Below are positions 16,358 to 25,658 of a stretch of DNA of 64,000 nt, in pieces (the first letter of the stretch is position 1; every line of letters begins with the position of its first letter). Source of the DNA: VXYL01 sp965203685 (GTDB lineage Bacteria; Pseudomonadota; Gammaproteobacteria; Pseudomonadales; Azotimanducaceae); NCBI GenBank assembly GCA_965203685.1, contig OZ241908.1, forward strand, positions 1 through 64,000, read 5' to 3'. The notes under the pieces were generated by a model. That model saw only the letters and a list, made by a program, of their open reading frames with translations. It was not told the DNA's origin and ran no database searches. The position numbers were made by a program, and so were the translations under genes.

Positions 16358-17464
16358 TCAGTAGACGACGACCGAGCGGATCGATTCGCCGGCGTGCATC
16401 AGGTCGAAGGCGGTGTTGATGTCTTCGAGCGGCATGGTGTGGGTGATCAGGTCGTCGATGTTGACCTTGCCGTTCATGTACCAGTCGACGATCCGGGGCA
16501 CGTCGGTGCGGCCCTTGGCGCCGCCGAAGGCCGTTCCGCGCCAGACGCGCCCGGTGACCAACTGGAACGGGCGGGTGGCGATTTCCTGGCCTGCCCCCGC
16601 AACGCCGATGATGATGCTCTCGCCCCATCCCTTGTGGCAGCACTCGAGCGCTTGGCGCATCACGTCGACGTTGCCGATGCACTCGAACGAGTAGTCGACG
16701 CCGCCGTCGGTCAGGTCGACGATCGCACCGACGACGTCGTCCACTTCGCCCGGGTTGATGAAGTCGGTCATCCCGAACTTCTCGGCCAACGGGCGCTTGG
16801 CCGGATTGGTGTCGACGCCGATGATGCGGTCGGCGCCGACGATGCGGGCACCCTGGATGACATTCAAACCGATGCCGCCCAAGCCGAACACCGCGACATT
16901 GGCGCCCGGCTCGACCTTCGCCGTGTTCATCACCGCACCGAGCCCGGTCGTCACCCCGCAGCCGATGTAGCAGACCTTGTCGAACGGGGCATCCTCGCGG
17001 ATCTTCGCGACTGCGATCTCGGGCAACACGGTGAAGTTGGAGAACGTGGACGTGCCCATGTAGTGCAGCAGCGTCTCGCTGCCGCGCGAAAAACGGGACG
17101 TGCCGTCCGGCATCAACCCTTGGCCCTGGGTGTCGCGAATCGCACCACAAAGGTTGGTCTTGCCCGAGCGGCAGAACTTGCACTGCCTGCACTCCGGCGT
17201 GTACAGCGGAATCACATGGTCGCCGACCGCGAGGCTCGTGACGCCCGGGCCCACATCCACCACGACGCCCGCGCCCTCATGGCCGAGGATCGCTGGAAAA
17301 AGGCCCTCGGGGTCTGCACCGGAGAGCGTATAGGCGTCCGTGTGGCAGATGCCGGTGGCCTTGATCTCCACCATGACCTCCCCGTCCTTGGGCCCGTCGA
17401 GTTGTACGTTGTCGATCTCGAGCGGTGCGCCCGCTGCGTTGGCTACGGCGGCCCTAGTGTCCAT
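16358..17464 (-). CDS. frmA: S-(hydroxymethyl)glutathione dehydrogenase / class III alcohol dehydrogenase
   Basis: This 368-residue zinc alcohol dehydrogenase has the full length of the class III family. It shows TGICHTDAYTLSGADPEG with the catalytic-zinc cysteine, GHEGAG with the histidine-glutamate pair, the four-cysteine structural zinc site (CRQCKFCRSGKTNLC), and GLGGIGLNV in the NAD fold. The second catalytic-zinc cysteine lies in CYIGCGVTTG. It oxidises the glutathione adduct of formaldehyde to S-formylglutathione. The usual partner, S-formylglutathione hydrolase, is not adjacent. It may detoxify formaldehyde made by demethylation reactions elsewhere in the cell. Confidence 0.93.
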   Translation of the reverse strand: MDTRAAVANAAGAPLEIDNVQLDGPKDGEVMVEIKATGICHTDAYTLSGADPEGLFPAILGHEGAGVVVDVGPGVTSLAVGDHVIPLYTPECRQCKFCRSGKTNLCGAIRDTQGQGLMPDGTSRFSRGSETLLHYMGTSTFSNFTVLPEIAVAKIREDAPFDKVCYIGCGVTTGLGAVMNTAKVEPGANVAVFGLGGIGLNVIQGARIVGADRIIGVDTNPAKRPLAEKFGMTDFINPGEVDDVVGAIVDLTDGGVDYSFECIGNVDVMRQALECCHKGWGESIIIGVAGAGQEIATRPFQLVTGRVWRGTAFGGAKGRTDVPRIVDWYMNGKVNIDDLITHTMPLEDINTAFDLMHAGESIRSVVVY

Positions 17465-17639
17465 GCGGCTTGCCCCACTGGCGAGTAGAACGAGGGGTCA
17501 GCGTACAAGGCTTGGTGGCGGCGCATCAACCGCGAGACGCTGGCTGCAGGTGACGGCTCGCACAAACATGCCATTTGAACTCGAGCGGGTGCAAATCTAC
17601 AGTGACCCTTTGTCAGGAGTCCGACGTAGGGAGCAGTCC

Positions 17640-18065
17640 GTGGGCGAGATCGTAGTAGACATCGAGTTGGAGAATGTCGTTGATCGCGGCCTCTACGCAC
17701 GAGGGCACGGAGACGAAGCCGACGTTCGCCATCGCACCGTGAGGGCAGTCGTGGACACAGGGGCAGCCATGCTAGTTTTGCCGCAAGACGTGGTCTCTGC
17801 CCTCGGTCTGGCTACGGAACGCACCGTGGCCGTGACGTACGCAAACAACGAAACGAAGATCCGCCCAGTGGCCGGCGGATTAACCGTCCGCATCGGTGAT
17901 CGCGCCATGACGACGGACTGTATCGTGGGGCCACCAATGAGCGAGCCCTTGGTCGGCCAGATTGTGCTTGAGGCCCTCGACCTGATTGCGGATTGTGCCA
18001 CTCAGACGCTTAACCCACGCCCCGAGTCGCCGGATCGACCGCTTCTCAAGGTACTGTCGCTGTAA
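17640..18065 (+). CDS. retropepsin-like aspartic protease (clan AA), small
   Basis: The 141-residue protein begins VGEIVVDIELENVVDRG and has the VDTGAAMLVLP motif of clan AA retropepsins, with the single catalytic aspartate expected for a homodimer. A second hydrophobic-glycine segment (VGQIVLEAL) completes the fold. I prefer the GTG at 17640, which has AGGGAG seven bases upstream, over an ATG at 17568 that lacks a ribosome site. Bacterial relatives are common as orphan genes in the open genome and their substrates are mostly unknown. It diverges from the formaldehyde dehydrogenase gene across about 175 bases. Confidence 0.75.
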   Translation: MGEIVVDIELENVVDRGLYARGHGDEADVRHRTVRAVVDTGAAMLVLPQDVVSALGLATERTVAVTYANNETKIRPVAGGLTVRIGDRAMTTDCIVGPPMSEPLVGQIVLEALDLIADCATQTLNPRPESPDRPLLKVLSL

Positions 18066-18168
18066 GCGTTCGGCTGTTTTCCCAACACATCCTGCGTCAG
18101 CATCTCAGCATTCGAATGGACTGCGCCGCTAGTAACACGGCGTCGTCGAGGATGGACTTGCCGAGCCG

Positions 18169-19572
18169 ATGAACGTTTCGCCTGCGGTACGGCTGCGAGC
18201 CACCACCGTGATCGGTGTGCTGGCTGCCTTGTCGGTTGCGGTGTCGAGCACCGCCGAGCCAGCGGCGCAATACGTTGAGGAACGCCTCGACAATGGGCTC
18301 CTGGTCACGATCTACGCCGACTCGCGGATGCCCGTGGTTTCGACCGAGGTTTGGTACCACGTTGGCGCCGCCAACGAGAATCCGGACAGCCGCGGCTTCG
18401 CCCACTTGTTCGAGCACCTGATGTTCGCGGGCACGGCGGCGTTTCCACGCGGCACCTACGCACGGTACGTCACGCGGAACGGCGGCTATCGGAATGCGTA
18501 CGTGAACTGGGATCAGACCGTTTACATAACGCAGGTTGCACCCCAACACCACCGTCAGATCCTCGCGATGGAGGCGGACCGCATGGTCAACCTCGAGCTC
18601 ACCGAGGAGGCCCTCGAACGCGAGAGAAAGGTCGTCACGGAGGAACTGCGGGTGCGCCTGGAGAACAACCCGGAGCAGCGCGCGTTGGTGGCCGGCCTGG
18701 CTGCGGGTCTCGCCGGACACCCCTATGCGACCTTGCCCGCGGGAACCCGGGAGGACATCGCCCGCGCGACCCTCGACCAGTGCCGGCGGTTCTACGCACG
18801 CTACTACGGTCCGCGCAACGCCCACCTGATCGTGGCCGGCCCCGTCGATACCGAGGTCCTGCTGGGCGAGGTAAGAGACCTGTTCGGCGTTTTGCCAGCG
18901 AAGGGCGAAAGGCCACAGGACGTACCAGCCCTGCTGGACTGGACCTTTCCGGCAGAGGTCGAACTGACCGAGGACATCCCTCCGGCCGAGGCCGCTGCCG
19001 TAGCGTTCGCCCTGCCGCCGGCGAAGGCCGCGGACACCGATGCGGTGCTGCTGATGCTCGACATGATCCGGGATTTCGGCGACTTCGAGGACCGGCTGGT
19101 GCGGGAGCGCCGCCAGGCGCTCTTCGCGCAGCACATCGTGATGCCGGGTCGTCGCGGCGGCGGACTGCTGCTGGCCACCGCGGCCCTGCCGTACCGCCGC
19201 AAGGAAACGGCGTTCCGCTTTATCGACGAGGCCCTCGCGGATCTTGAGTCGCTCTACTGGCTCACCGAAGACAACCTCGCGTCGGCCAGGCGCGCGCGGC
19301 TGCTGGACGAGTGGGCGCGCCCGTACCGTTCCGGCGAAATGGCCGCCGCCATCGGCGAGGCGCATTGGTGGCGTGGCGATGGACGCCAGGCCCTCGACAC
19401 CAAGCGCCGGCTCGAGGCGGTGACCAGCGCCGATGTCGCACGTGCCTACCGGCGCTACATCGCGGATGCGCGGCCCGTTCGCGTCTACGTCTATCCCGAG
19501 CGGGTTCCATGGTACGTCTCGTGGTTCGGCTGGCTCTACCCACTCGCCAACCGACTGGGAATCGCACCATGA
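18169..19572 (+). CDS. M16 family zinc peptidase, active subunit, exported
   Basis: The protein has 467 residues. A signal peptide covers about residues 1-30. The inverted zinc motif HxxEH is present as HLFEHLMF, and the distal glutamate falls in the ERKVVTEELRVRLENNP region, as in pitrilysin/processing-peptidase subunits. The C-terminal half is the inactive second M16 domain. The gene overlaps its downstream neighbour by ATGA, so the two are translationally coupled. In Gram-negative bacteria such two-gene sets encode a heterodimer with one active and one inactive chain in the periplasm. The peptide substrate is unknown. Confidence 0.88.
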   Translation: MNVSPAVRLRATTVIGVLAALSVAVSSTAEPAAQYVEERLDNGLLVTIYADSRMPVVSTEVWYHVGAANENPDSRGFAHLFEHLMFAGTAAFPRGTYARYVTRNGGYRNAYVNWDQTVYITQVAPQHHRQILAMEADRMVNLELTEEALERERKVVTEELRVRLENNPEQRALVAGLAAGLAGHPYATLPAGTREDIARATLDQCRRFYARYYGPRNAHLIVAGPVDTEVLLGEVRDLFGVLPAKGERPQDVPALLDWTFPAEVELTEDIPPAEAAAVAFALPPAKAADTDAVLLMLDMIRDFGDFEDRLVRERRQALFAQHIVMPGRRGGGLLLATAALPYRRKETAFRFIDEALADLESLYWLTEDNLASARRARLLDEWARPYRSGEMAAAIGEAHWWRGDGRQALDTKRRLEAVTSADVARAYRRYIADARPVRVYVYPERVPWYVSWFGWLYPLANRLGIAP

Positions 19573-20897
19573 GCACTCGCAGCGGACGCCGTACTCTCGC
19601 CGGCATCCTGGCAGTGGTCGGCGTGGCGTGGGCACCGACACTCGGCGCGATGAGTCCCGAAGAGTGGAGCCTGGCCGACGGCACCCGAGTCGTCCTCGTG
19701 GAGGACCGAGACGCATCGTGGGCGTACTTGGCCGTCGACTTCCCGATCGGAACGTGGTCGCCGTGGGCCCGTGCGAACCCGGCCCGTGAAGCGTTCGAGA
19801 TCCAGTTGTTCGATCCGGCGGGCGCATTGCGGCGACGCGCGGATGCCCTGGGCGTGGCCCTGACCGTGAAGATGTACAGCCGCAACGCTCGAATCTACGG
19901 ATCCGGCCTCGCCGAGGACTTCGCCAACCTGGCTCGCCTGATGAAATCCGTGCTGGCCAATCGCGACTTCGACCGGGCCGAGCTCCGACGATGGCGGACG
20001 TTGAGCAACCTCGAATGGGATCGGTCGACTCGGGAGCCCACCTTCATGCGCCACCAGGCCGGGCTTCGGTCCGTGTTCGCGCCGGACGACCCGCGCCGGT
20101 TGAGCCATGAGCCGCCAACCGGCGTGGTGACCGATCCGGTTCGTCTTCTCGGGGTGCGCGAGACGCTTCTGCGCCTACCGGGGCGGACCATAGCCATAGC
20201 CGGGCGCGTGAGTCGGGTCGAGGCCAAGAAAGCTGTGGCCAACCTTCTACCGATCGCCGAACCGGGGCAGTCGTTGCGCCTAGCGCCGGACTACTTGCCG
20301 TTGAAGACGGCGTCCAGCGGCACGGTCACAGCAGAAATGCGACGCCTGACCCAGGTGTACCTCGCGATGGTCCGCCACTCGATCCCGTACCACGATGTGG
20401 ACTACCCCGCCTACCGGGTCGCCGCACACGTACTGGGCGGCCACCCGTATTCCCGTCTCGCGATGGCACTGCGACACGACGCGGGTGACACGTACGATGC
20501 CTCGGCGATTGCCCCGGGCTCACCTGTTCCCGGACTGTTCCAGGTCACGACGTTCACGCACACGGCGAATGCCGCCGAGGCGGAGCGCAAGATGCGTGGC
20601 GTCCTGGCGCGCATGCATCGTGAAGGCATCGCGAATGCGGAACTTCGCGACGCGGTCGGCTACCTGGCGGGGCGGCGGTTGTTCGCCCGTCAAACGCCCG
20701 CCGATGTCCTTGGCTGGCTCCTCCAGGAGCGCCGCAATGGCCTGCCCGACGGGTTCTTCGATCGCGTTGCGGACCGGGCGGCGGAACTGTCGTTGGCCGA
20801 GGTCAACGCGTTCGTGCGACGGTTTCTCGACCCGGCCGCGTTCACGACCGTCAGGGTGGTCTCCGAGGGCGAAGCGGGTTTGCTGTTGCCGCCGTGA
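19569..20897 (+). CDS. M16 family peptidase-like partner subunit without zinc motif, exported
   Basis: This 442-residue protein has a probable signal peptide (residues 1 to about 27, ending LGAM) and opens EEWSLADGTRVVLVEDRD, as in M16 domains. Where HxxEH is expected it reads AREAFEIQLFD, so it cannot bind zinc and is the regulatory or structural half of the pair. The ATG at 19569 overlaps the stop of the catalytic subunit. C-terminal features such as HVLGGHPYSRLAMALRH are typical of the second chain. It probably forms a clamshell dimer with its partner in the periplasm. Confidence 0.85.
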   Translation: MSTRSGRRTLAGILAVVGVAWAPTLGAMSPEEWSLADGTRVVLVEDRDASWAYLAVDFPIGTWSPWARANPAREAFEIQLFDPAGALRRRADALGVALTVKMYSRNARIYGSGLAEDFANLARLMKSVLANRDFDRAELRRWRTLSNLEWDRSTREPTFMRHQAGLRSVFAPDDPRRLSHEPPTGVVTDPVRLLGVRETLLRLPGRTIAIAGRVSRVEAKKAVANLLPIAEPGQSLRLAPDYLPLKTASSGTVTAEMRRLTQVYLAMVRHSIPYHDVDYPAYRVAAHVLGGHPYSRLAMALRHDAGDTYDASAIAPGSPVPGLFQVTTFTHTANAAEAERKMRGVLARMHREGIANAELRDAVGYLAGRRLFARQTPADVLGWLLQERRNGLPDGFFDRVADRAAELSLAEVNAFVRRFLDPAAFTTVRVVSEGEAGLLLPP

Positions 20898-20913
20898 GGC
20901 CGAACGGTTTGCG

Positions 20914-21597
20914 CTACTCGTAAGCCCGTTCGGCTTCGACCAACACCGGTCGCACGGCATCGCGCCAGATGTCGTAGCCCTTGCCGTTCATATGCAGCAT
21001 GTCGGCGACGAAGATCTCGGCCAACGGCTTGCCGTCCTCGCCGAGCATGGGTGTCGCGATGTCGATGAAAGTCAGCCGCGGGTCGTTGTCTGCCCGAGCC
21101 TTGAGCATCTCGTTTGTCGTGGCCATGGTCGGCCAAAGCTGCCAACGGGCGATGCTCGGCTTCACGGCCAGGATGTAGATGCGGGTCTCAGGGAGCCGTT
21201 CGGCGATCGCCGCGTCGATGGCGTCGAATTCCGCAAGGATCTGCTCGGGTGCAAGGCCCGCCGCGACGTCGTTGTCGCCCTCGTAGAGCAGAACCGCGCG
21301 CGGTTCGTGGCGCAGCACGAGTTCGTCCAGGAAGTGGCGGACATCGTGCATATTGCTGCCGCCGAAGCCGCGCGGAATGATCGTGAGCGGGGCGAGATCG
21401 TCGGCGATTCGCCCATGCCAGCCGCGCATGCTGGAACTGCCGGTGGCGACCACGGCGCCTCGGGCGGGCATGGACTCGGCTTCGGCTGCTTGGAACGCGT
21501 CGATGGCACCGCGGAATCGGTCCGGGTCGGGATACTCGGCGGCATGGGCGGCATTCGCCGCGAGCAGGGCCACCACGGCGACAGTTTGCGCTTTCAT
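20914..21597 (-). CDS. exported SGNH/GDSL-family hydrolase
   Basis: The protein has 227 residues from an ATG at 21597. Residues 1-20 form a signal peptide (MKAQTVAVVALLAANAAHA). SGNH landmarks are the ATGSSSMRGW block with the nucleophile serine, GFGGSNM, an EGDNDVAAG block with the oxyanion-hole asparagine, and DMLHMNGKGY carrying the catalytic aspartate and histidine. Members act on esters of lipids or carbohydrates. The gene converges on the M16 operon with 16 bases between stops and diverges from the SulP transporter. Confidence 0.85.
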   Translation of the reverse strand: MKAQTVAVVALLAANAAHAAEYPDPDRFRGAIDAFQAAEAESMPARGAVVATGSSSMRGWHGRIADDLAPLTIIPRGFGGSNMHDVRHFLDELVLRHEPRAVLLYEGDNDVAAGLAPEQILAEFDAIDAAIAERLPETRIYILAVKPSIARWQLWPTMATTNEMLKARADNDPRLTFIDIATPMLGEDGKPLAEIFVADMLHMNGKGYDIWRDAVRPVLVEAERAYE

Positions 21598-21621
21598 TGA
21601 ACGACCCCGTGCGTTTGGGAA

Positions 21622-23397
21622 GTGCGCGGGCAAGGCTACAATGCAGTTTCGCCCCTCGGCAAACTGCTTCGCTTGCAGGAACCCAAACCCGGAACCCTTG
21701 ACCTAGTCGCCCGGCATGTGCCAATCGTCGGGGTGGTGCGTTCGTACCGGCGCCAGGATCTCCCGCACGATCTGGTGGCTGGCTTGGTGCTCGGGATCGT
21801 CACGATCCCGCAAGCGATCGCGTACGCGTTCTTGGCTGGATTACCGGCACAGGCCGGGCTGTACGCCTGCTTGGCCCCGATGGTGATCTACGCCGCGCTC
21901 GGATCGTCTCGGCAGCTTGTCGTGGGACCCGTCGCCATCGCGGCCCTGATGGTGGCGGCGGCAGTGGGCGAGCACGCCGCAGCCTACTCGGATGAATACC
22001 TGGCCATCGTTACGGTGCTCAGCCTGCAAGTCGGCATCCTGCTCTGGGTGCTGCGGGCGGTGCAACTCGGGGGCATCGTCAACCTGCTCAGCCACCCGGT
22101 GATCTCGGGTTTCGTGAACGCCGCGGCCATTCTCATCATCGTGAGCCAGCTTGGCGCATTCACCGGCATCGAGGTCTCAGCCGATGGTGGCCCGGTCGCG
22201 CAATTGGCCGCGCTGGTCGGGTCGCTGGGCATGCTGGACGGCGGCGCTCTCGGGTTGGGCCTGGCGAGCTTGGTCGTGCTGGTCCTGGTGGCCCGGTATG
22301 CGCCTGCCATCGTCCGCGCTAAGTCTAGGGACCACCCGATCGCTCGCGCCGGTCCCGTCTTGGTCGCGGTGGGTGCCACCGCGGCAGTCGTCGTGCTAGG
22401 TCTGGATGTGGAGACCGTTGGCTTCGTGCCGGCTGGGCTGCCGGTCGTGACCGTCCCCTGGGTCGATCCCACGCTGTGGTGGGATCTCGCGCCAAACGCG
22501 CTCCTGATCGGCCTGGTCGCCTACGTGGAGAGCTATACGGTGGGCACGACCTTGGCGGCGCGCAAGAAGGAGCGCCTCGACAGCAACAGCGAACTCGTCG
22601 CCCTCGGTGCGGCCAACATCGGCGCGGCGTTCTCGGGTGCCTATCCCGTGGCCGGCAGTTTCACGCGCTCCAGCGTCAACGTCGCGGCGGGCGGTCGAAC
22701 GCCGGTGAGCGTGCTGGCGTGTGCCTTCGTGATCCTCGTGACCTTGCTTTGGTTGACCCCGGCCTTCGAGCACCTGCCGCACGCGGCGCTCGCCGCCATC
22801 GTGATCGCATCGGTGTGCTCCTTGATCGACTTCCGGGCCATCCGGGAGCATTGGCGCTTCTACAGGCCCGACGTGGTGACCCACTTCGCGACCTTGGCGA
22901 GTGTGCTCTTGGCAGGCGTCGAAGCCGGGTTGCTGCTCGGCGTATCCGTCTCCGTCGTGCTGTTCATGCGCGGCTCGAGCCGCCCGCACATCGCCGTGCT
23001 CGGACGGCTTGGCGACAGCACCCACTTCCGCAACGTCGAGCGCTACGAGGTGCGGACGTGGCCACATGTCGTGGCCGCGCGGGTGGACGAAAGCCTCTAC
23101 TTCGCCAACGCGAACCAGGTCGAGAGTCGGCTATGGGCGTTGTCCGGAGCAGGGCGAGGCAAGACGCAACACCTAGTACTGGTGATGACCGCGGTGAACT
23201 TCATCGACACGACCGGCCTCGAGATGCTGCACCGGCTCAATGATCGTCTGGACAAGGCCGGTGTAGCACTCCACTTGTGTGAACCGAAAGGGCCGGTCCG
23301 CGACCAGTTGGCCCACATCGCGCCGGAGGATTGGTTGACGGGCGACGTGTTTGGAACGACGGACGAGGCGTTCAACGCCTTGAGCAACTTGGGGTGA
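21622..23397 (+). CDS. SulP/SLC26-family anion transporter with STAS domain
   Basis: Up to 591 residues. After a polar leader, ten or more hydrophobic segments start at the family motif VAGLVLGIVTIPQAIAYAFLAGLP-like (near residue 48). The C-terminal STAS domain (about residues 470-590) includes LVLVMTAVNFIDTTGLEML. The family moves sulfate, bicarbonate or other anions across the inner membrane; the ion is not readable here. The GTG at 21622 is used, but a GTG at 21718 would start closer to the conserved region and avoid crowding the divergent SGNH gene. The next gene starts four bases after its stop. Confidence 0.87.
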   Translation: MRGQGYNAVSPLGKLLRLQEPKPGTLDLVARHVPIVGVVRSYRRQDLPHDLVAGLVLGIVTIPQAIAYAFLAGLPAQAGLYACLAPMVIYAALGSSRQLVVGPVAIAALMVAAAVGEHAAAYSDEYLAIVTVLSLQVGILLWVLRAVQLGGIVNLLSHPVISGFVNAAAILIIVSQLGAFTGIEVSADGGPVAQLAALVGSLGMLDGGALGLGLASLVVLVLVARYAPAIVRAKSRDHPIARAGPVLVAVGATAAVVVLGLDVETVGFVPAGLPVVTVPWVDPTLWWDLAPNALLIGLVAYVESYTVGTTLAARKKERLDSNSELVALGAANIGAAFSGAYPVAGSFTRSSVNVAAGGRTPVSVLACAFVILVTLLWLTPAFEHLPHAALAAIVIASVCSLIDFRAIREHWRFYRPDVVTHFATLASVLLAGVEAGLLLGVSVSVVLFMRGSSRPHIAVLGRLGDSTHFRNVERYEVRTWPHVVAARVDESLYFANANQVESRLWALSGAGRGKTQHLVLVMTAVNFIDTTGLEMLHRLNDRLDKAGVALHLCEPKGPVRDQLAHIAPEDWLTGDVFGTTDEAFNALSNLG

Positions 23398-23401
23398 GAC
23401 T

Positions 23402-25000
23402 GTGAGATTCGCAATGCCCCTCGCCTTGGGTGCTCACTTGATGACTTGTGGTGCCATCGCGTCCACGACCCTGGAGTTGGACGTTGCCGAAGGTGCGGCC
23501 AGGCCAGTTGACTTCTCGATGGATGCGACGCGAGTCTACTTCGCCTTCGAGAGATTCCAGTCCGTGGGCGCGCTGCTGTCACGACAGCGGAACGGACAAG
23601 CCAACGCCATGCTGGGGATCTACTCGAGATCGGATGGTGCGGAGGTGGCCAGCCTCGACTTGTCCCTCCTTTGGGATGCACGCCCCGACTACGGTCCGGG
23701 GATGTCCAAGCGAACAGTTCCCTATCGGAACGGTGTAGTCGTCGCTCTCGAGGGCGGTCAGGACATGCGAGACATGTACCTCGCATTCGTCGATCACGAC
23801 GGCGGTGTCCGTCAACGGGGTCGCGTTCGGGATTTCAACATTAGCACTCTGGGCCGGATTGCCGAGTTCGCGCTGGCGACGAGCCCCGAGCGCGTCGCGT
23901 TATTCGACGAGAGTCTCGACGTGAAGCACAGCTGGTGGCCGCAAGGCTTGGTTGTGTCGGCGCAGACGACCGAGACCGACCTCGTCGTACTGGACGGTGC
24001 CACGGACCCCGACGTGTGGGCGGTCTCGGGTGTGGTCCGCTGGCTGACGCTGGGAGACGACGGGCTCTCGGAACGGATGGCGGTCGAGCTACCGAATGCC
24101 TACTCGCTCATTCCCGTGCCCAGACTGCTTGTCTGGCCGGACCGTGCCTTGGTGGTCGCTTTGGGTGCCGACGGTTGGGAGGAGTGCAGGGTGTCTGCGC
24201 AAGACGGAGAGGTCGCCTGCGGACCGGGGGTCTGGGCCGATGAACTGGCGGCGTGGAGCGACTCGCTCGCCTGGGCGCAACTGGACGTCGTGGGGTCCGG
24301 TGACGGCCACGCCGTCGTGGTGCCGAATGGCTGCGCCGTGTGGACGCGTCGCTACGACCGGCTGCGTTCGATCGCGCCGCGACAGTTCGTTCTTCCGAGC
24401 GGTCGTTCGGACCCAGGACGGATCGACGAGTACGCGGTCAAGGAACTCGATGGCGAGACCTTCATGCTCAGCTCGGGACTCTTGAACATCAGTTGGTGGG
24501 AGACGGGCGACTACCGCATCGTGTTGCGCAAGCTGGCGCAGTCCGAGTCGGAGCCGCAGCAGCCGCGTGCGCGAATCGAAGGCTGCTCCGGCTGGAGGGA
24601 TGCCGGTTTCGGCACGGTGCACGGAGTGGACGGTGGTGTCAGGATGCTCAGTGGAGACGACGTGAAGGCATGCGTGGCGAGAGGGGCGGATCCGAACGAG
24701 GTGTTCAACTGCGGCCAGTGGACGCGGCCGCTGAGCCAGTCAGCGGGCTTAGCCGACGCCGACGTAGTGCAAGCGCTCATTGCGGCCGGCGCGGAAGTTG
24801 ACGCGCGGGACGAGGCAGGGGAGACGGCGCTGCACAAGGCCGCCAAGTATGCGAAGTCGGAAGCAACGTTCCGGGCCCTGCTCGACGGCGGCGCGGATCC
24901 AGCGCTGCGCGACGATGCGGGAAAGACCGCATGGGAGTACGCGAAGGACAACGATGCGTTCGGCGACTCCGCAGTCTTGGGCGCCCTGCGGGCCGAGTGA
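23402..25000 (+). CDS. secreted protein of unknown fold with C-terminal ankyrin repeats
   Basis: The protein has 532 residues from a GTG preceded by GGGGTGAG. A signal peptide covers about residues 1-20. Residues 25-400 look like a beta-rich region, with repeated short strands and tryptophans that might form a propeller; I do not recognise it. From residue about 415 come ankyrin-like units: DDVKACVARGADPNEVFNCG, ADVVQALIAAGAEVDARDEAGETALHKAAK and FRALLDGGADPALRDDAGKTA. It follows SulP by four bases, so co-transcription is likely. Exported ankyrin proteins occur in host-associated bacteria, but nothing here shows that it leaves the periplasm. Confidence 0.7.
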   Translation: MRFAMPLALGAHLMTCGAIASTTLELDVAEGAARPVDFSMDATRVYFAFERFQSVGALLSRQRNGQANAMLGIYSRSDGAEVASLDLSLLWDARPDYGPGMSKRTVPYRNGVVVALEGGQDMRDMYLAFVDHDGGVRQRGRVRDFNISTLGRIAEFALATSPERVALFDESLDVKHSWWPQGLVVSAQTTETDLVVLDGATDPDVWAVSGVVRWLTLGDDGLSERMAVELPNAYSLIPVPRLLVWPDRALVVALGADGWEECRVSAQDGEVACGPGVWADELAAWSDSLAWAQLDVVGSGDGHAVVVPNGCAVWTRRYDRLRSIAPRQFVLPSGRSDPGRIDEYAVKELDGETFMLSSGLLNISWWETGDYRIVLRKLAQSESEPQQPRARIEGCSGWRDAGFGTVHGVDGGVRMLSGDDVKACVARGADPNEVFNCGQWTRPLSQSAGLADADVVQALIAAGAEVDARDEAGETALHKAAKYAKSEATFRALLDGGADPALRDDAGKTAWEYAKDNDAFGDSAVLGALRAE

Positions 25001-25073
25001 GGCGACAGGTTCGACGTCCCACGGGAACGAAACGCGCCTCGCCAAGTCGACGGACGACCGACCGTGCAAACCG

Positions 25074-25550
25074 TCAATGGCCGCCGCGGATGTAGCCTTC
25101 GAGCTGGTCGATGGTCTCCGACTGCTCGTCGATGATCTCCATGAAAAGGTCGCGCAGGGACAGCATGCCTGAGACGTCACCCTGGTCGACGACGACGAGG
25201 TGGCGGATGTGGTGACTGGTCATCAGGTCGACGCAGTCGGACATCCGATCCTGGGTGCTGACAGTGATGACGTCGCGGGTCATGATTTCGGAGACGCGCG
25301 TGGTCTTCGACGACTTGTCCTTCAGGATGACCTTGCGGGCGTAGTCGCGCTCGGAAACGATGCCGACGAGCTTGCCTTCGATCATCACCGGCAGCGCACC
25401 GACGTGGTGGTCGGACATCATCTGAATGGCTTCGAAGACGCTCGCGATGGGCGGGATCGAGTAAACCTCACCGCCGGTCAGCCCCTCGCTTTCGAGGCGT
25501 TCGCGCTGCAGGCGCGCCTTGTGCTGCATGACGTCGCCAACGGTTTTCAT
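25074..25550 (-). CDS. paired CBS-domain protein
   Basis: This 158-residue protein consists of two CBS motifs and little else. The first is VYSIPPIASVFEAIQMMSDHHVGALPVM with GIVSERDYARKV. The second is VSEIMTRDVITVSTQDRMSDCVDLMTSHHIRHLVVVDQG with GMLSLRDLFMEII. A GGAG ribosome site precedes the ATG. Such stand-alone proteins bind adenine nucleotides and act as cytoplasmic sensors; the partner is unknown. It is divergent from the acyl-CoA synthetase gene and convergent with the secreted ankyrin gene. Confidence 0.88.
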   Translation of the reverse strand: MKTVGDVMQHKARLQRERLESEGLTGGEVYSIPPIASVFEAIQMMSDHHVGALPVMIEGKLVGIVSERDYARKVILKDKSSKTTRVSEIMTRDVITVSTQDRMSDCVDLMTSHHIRHLVVVDQGDVSGMLSLRDLFMEIIDEQSETIDQLEGYIRGGH

Positions 25551-25658
25551 GTGGGGAACTCCTTAAGTCGACTCTCGTGCGCTTTGCGACCCAAGTTTGT
25601 CGCATTTGCAGCGGGTTTTCGATAGCGTCAGCGGCCCCACCGACCACCGAGGCGAGGC

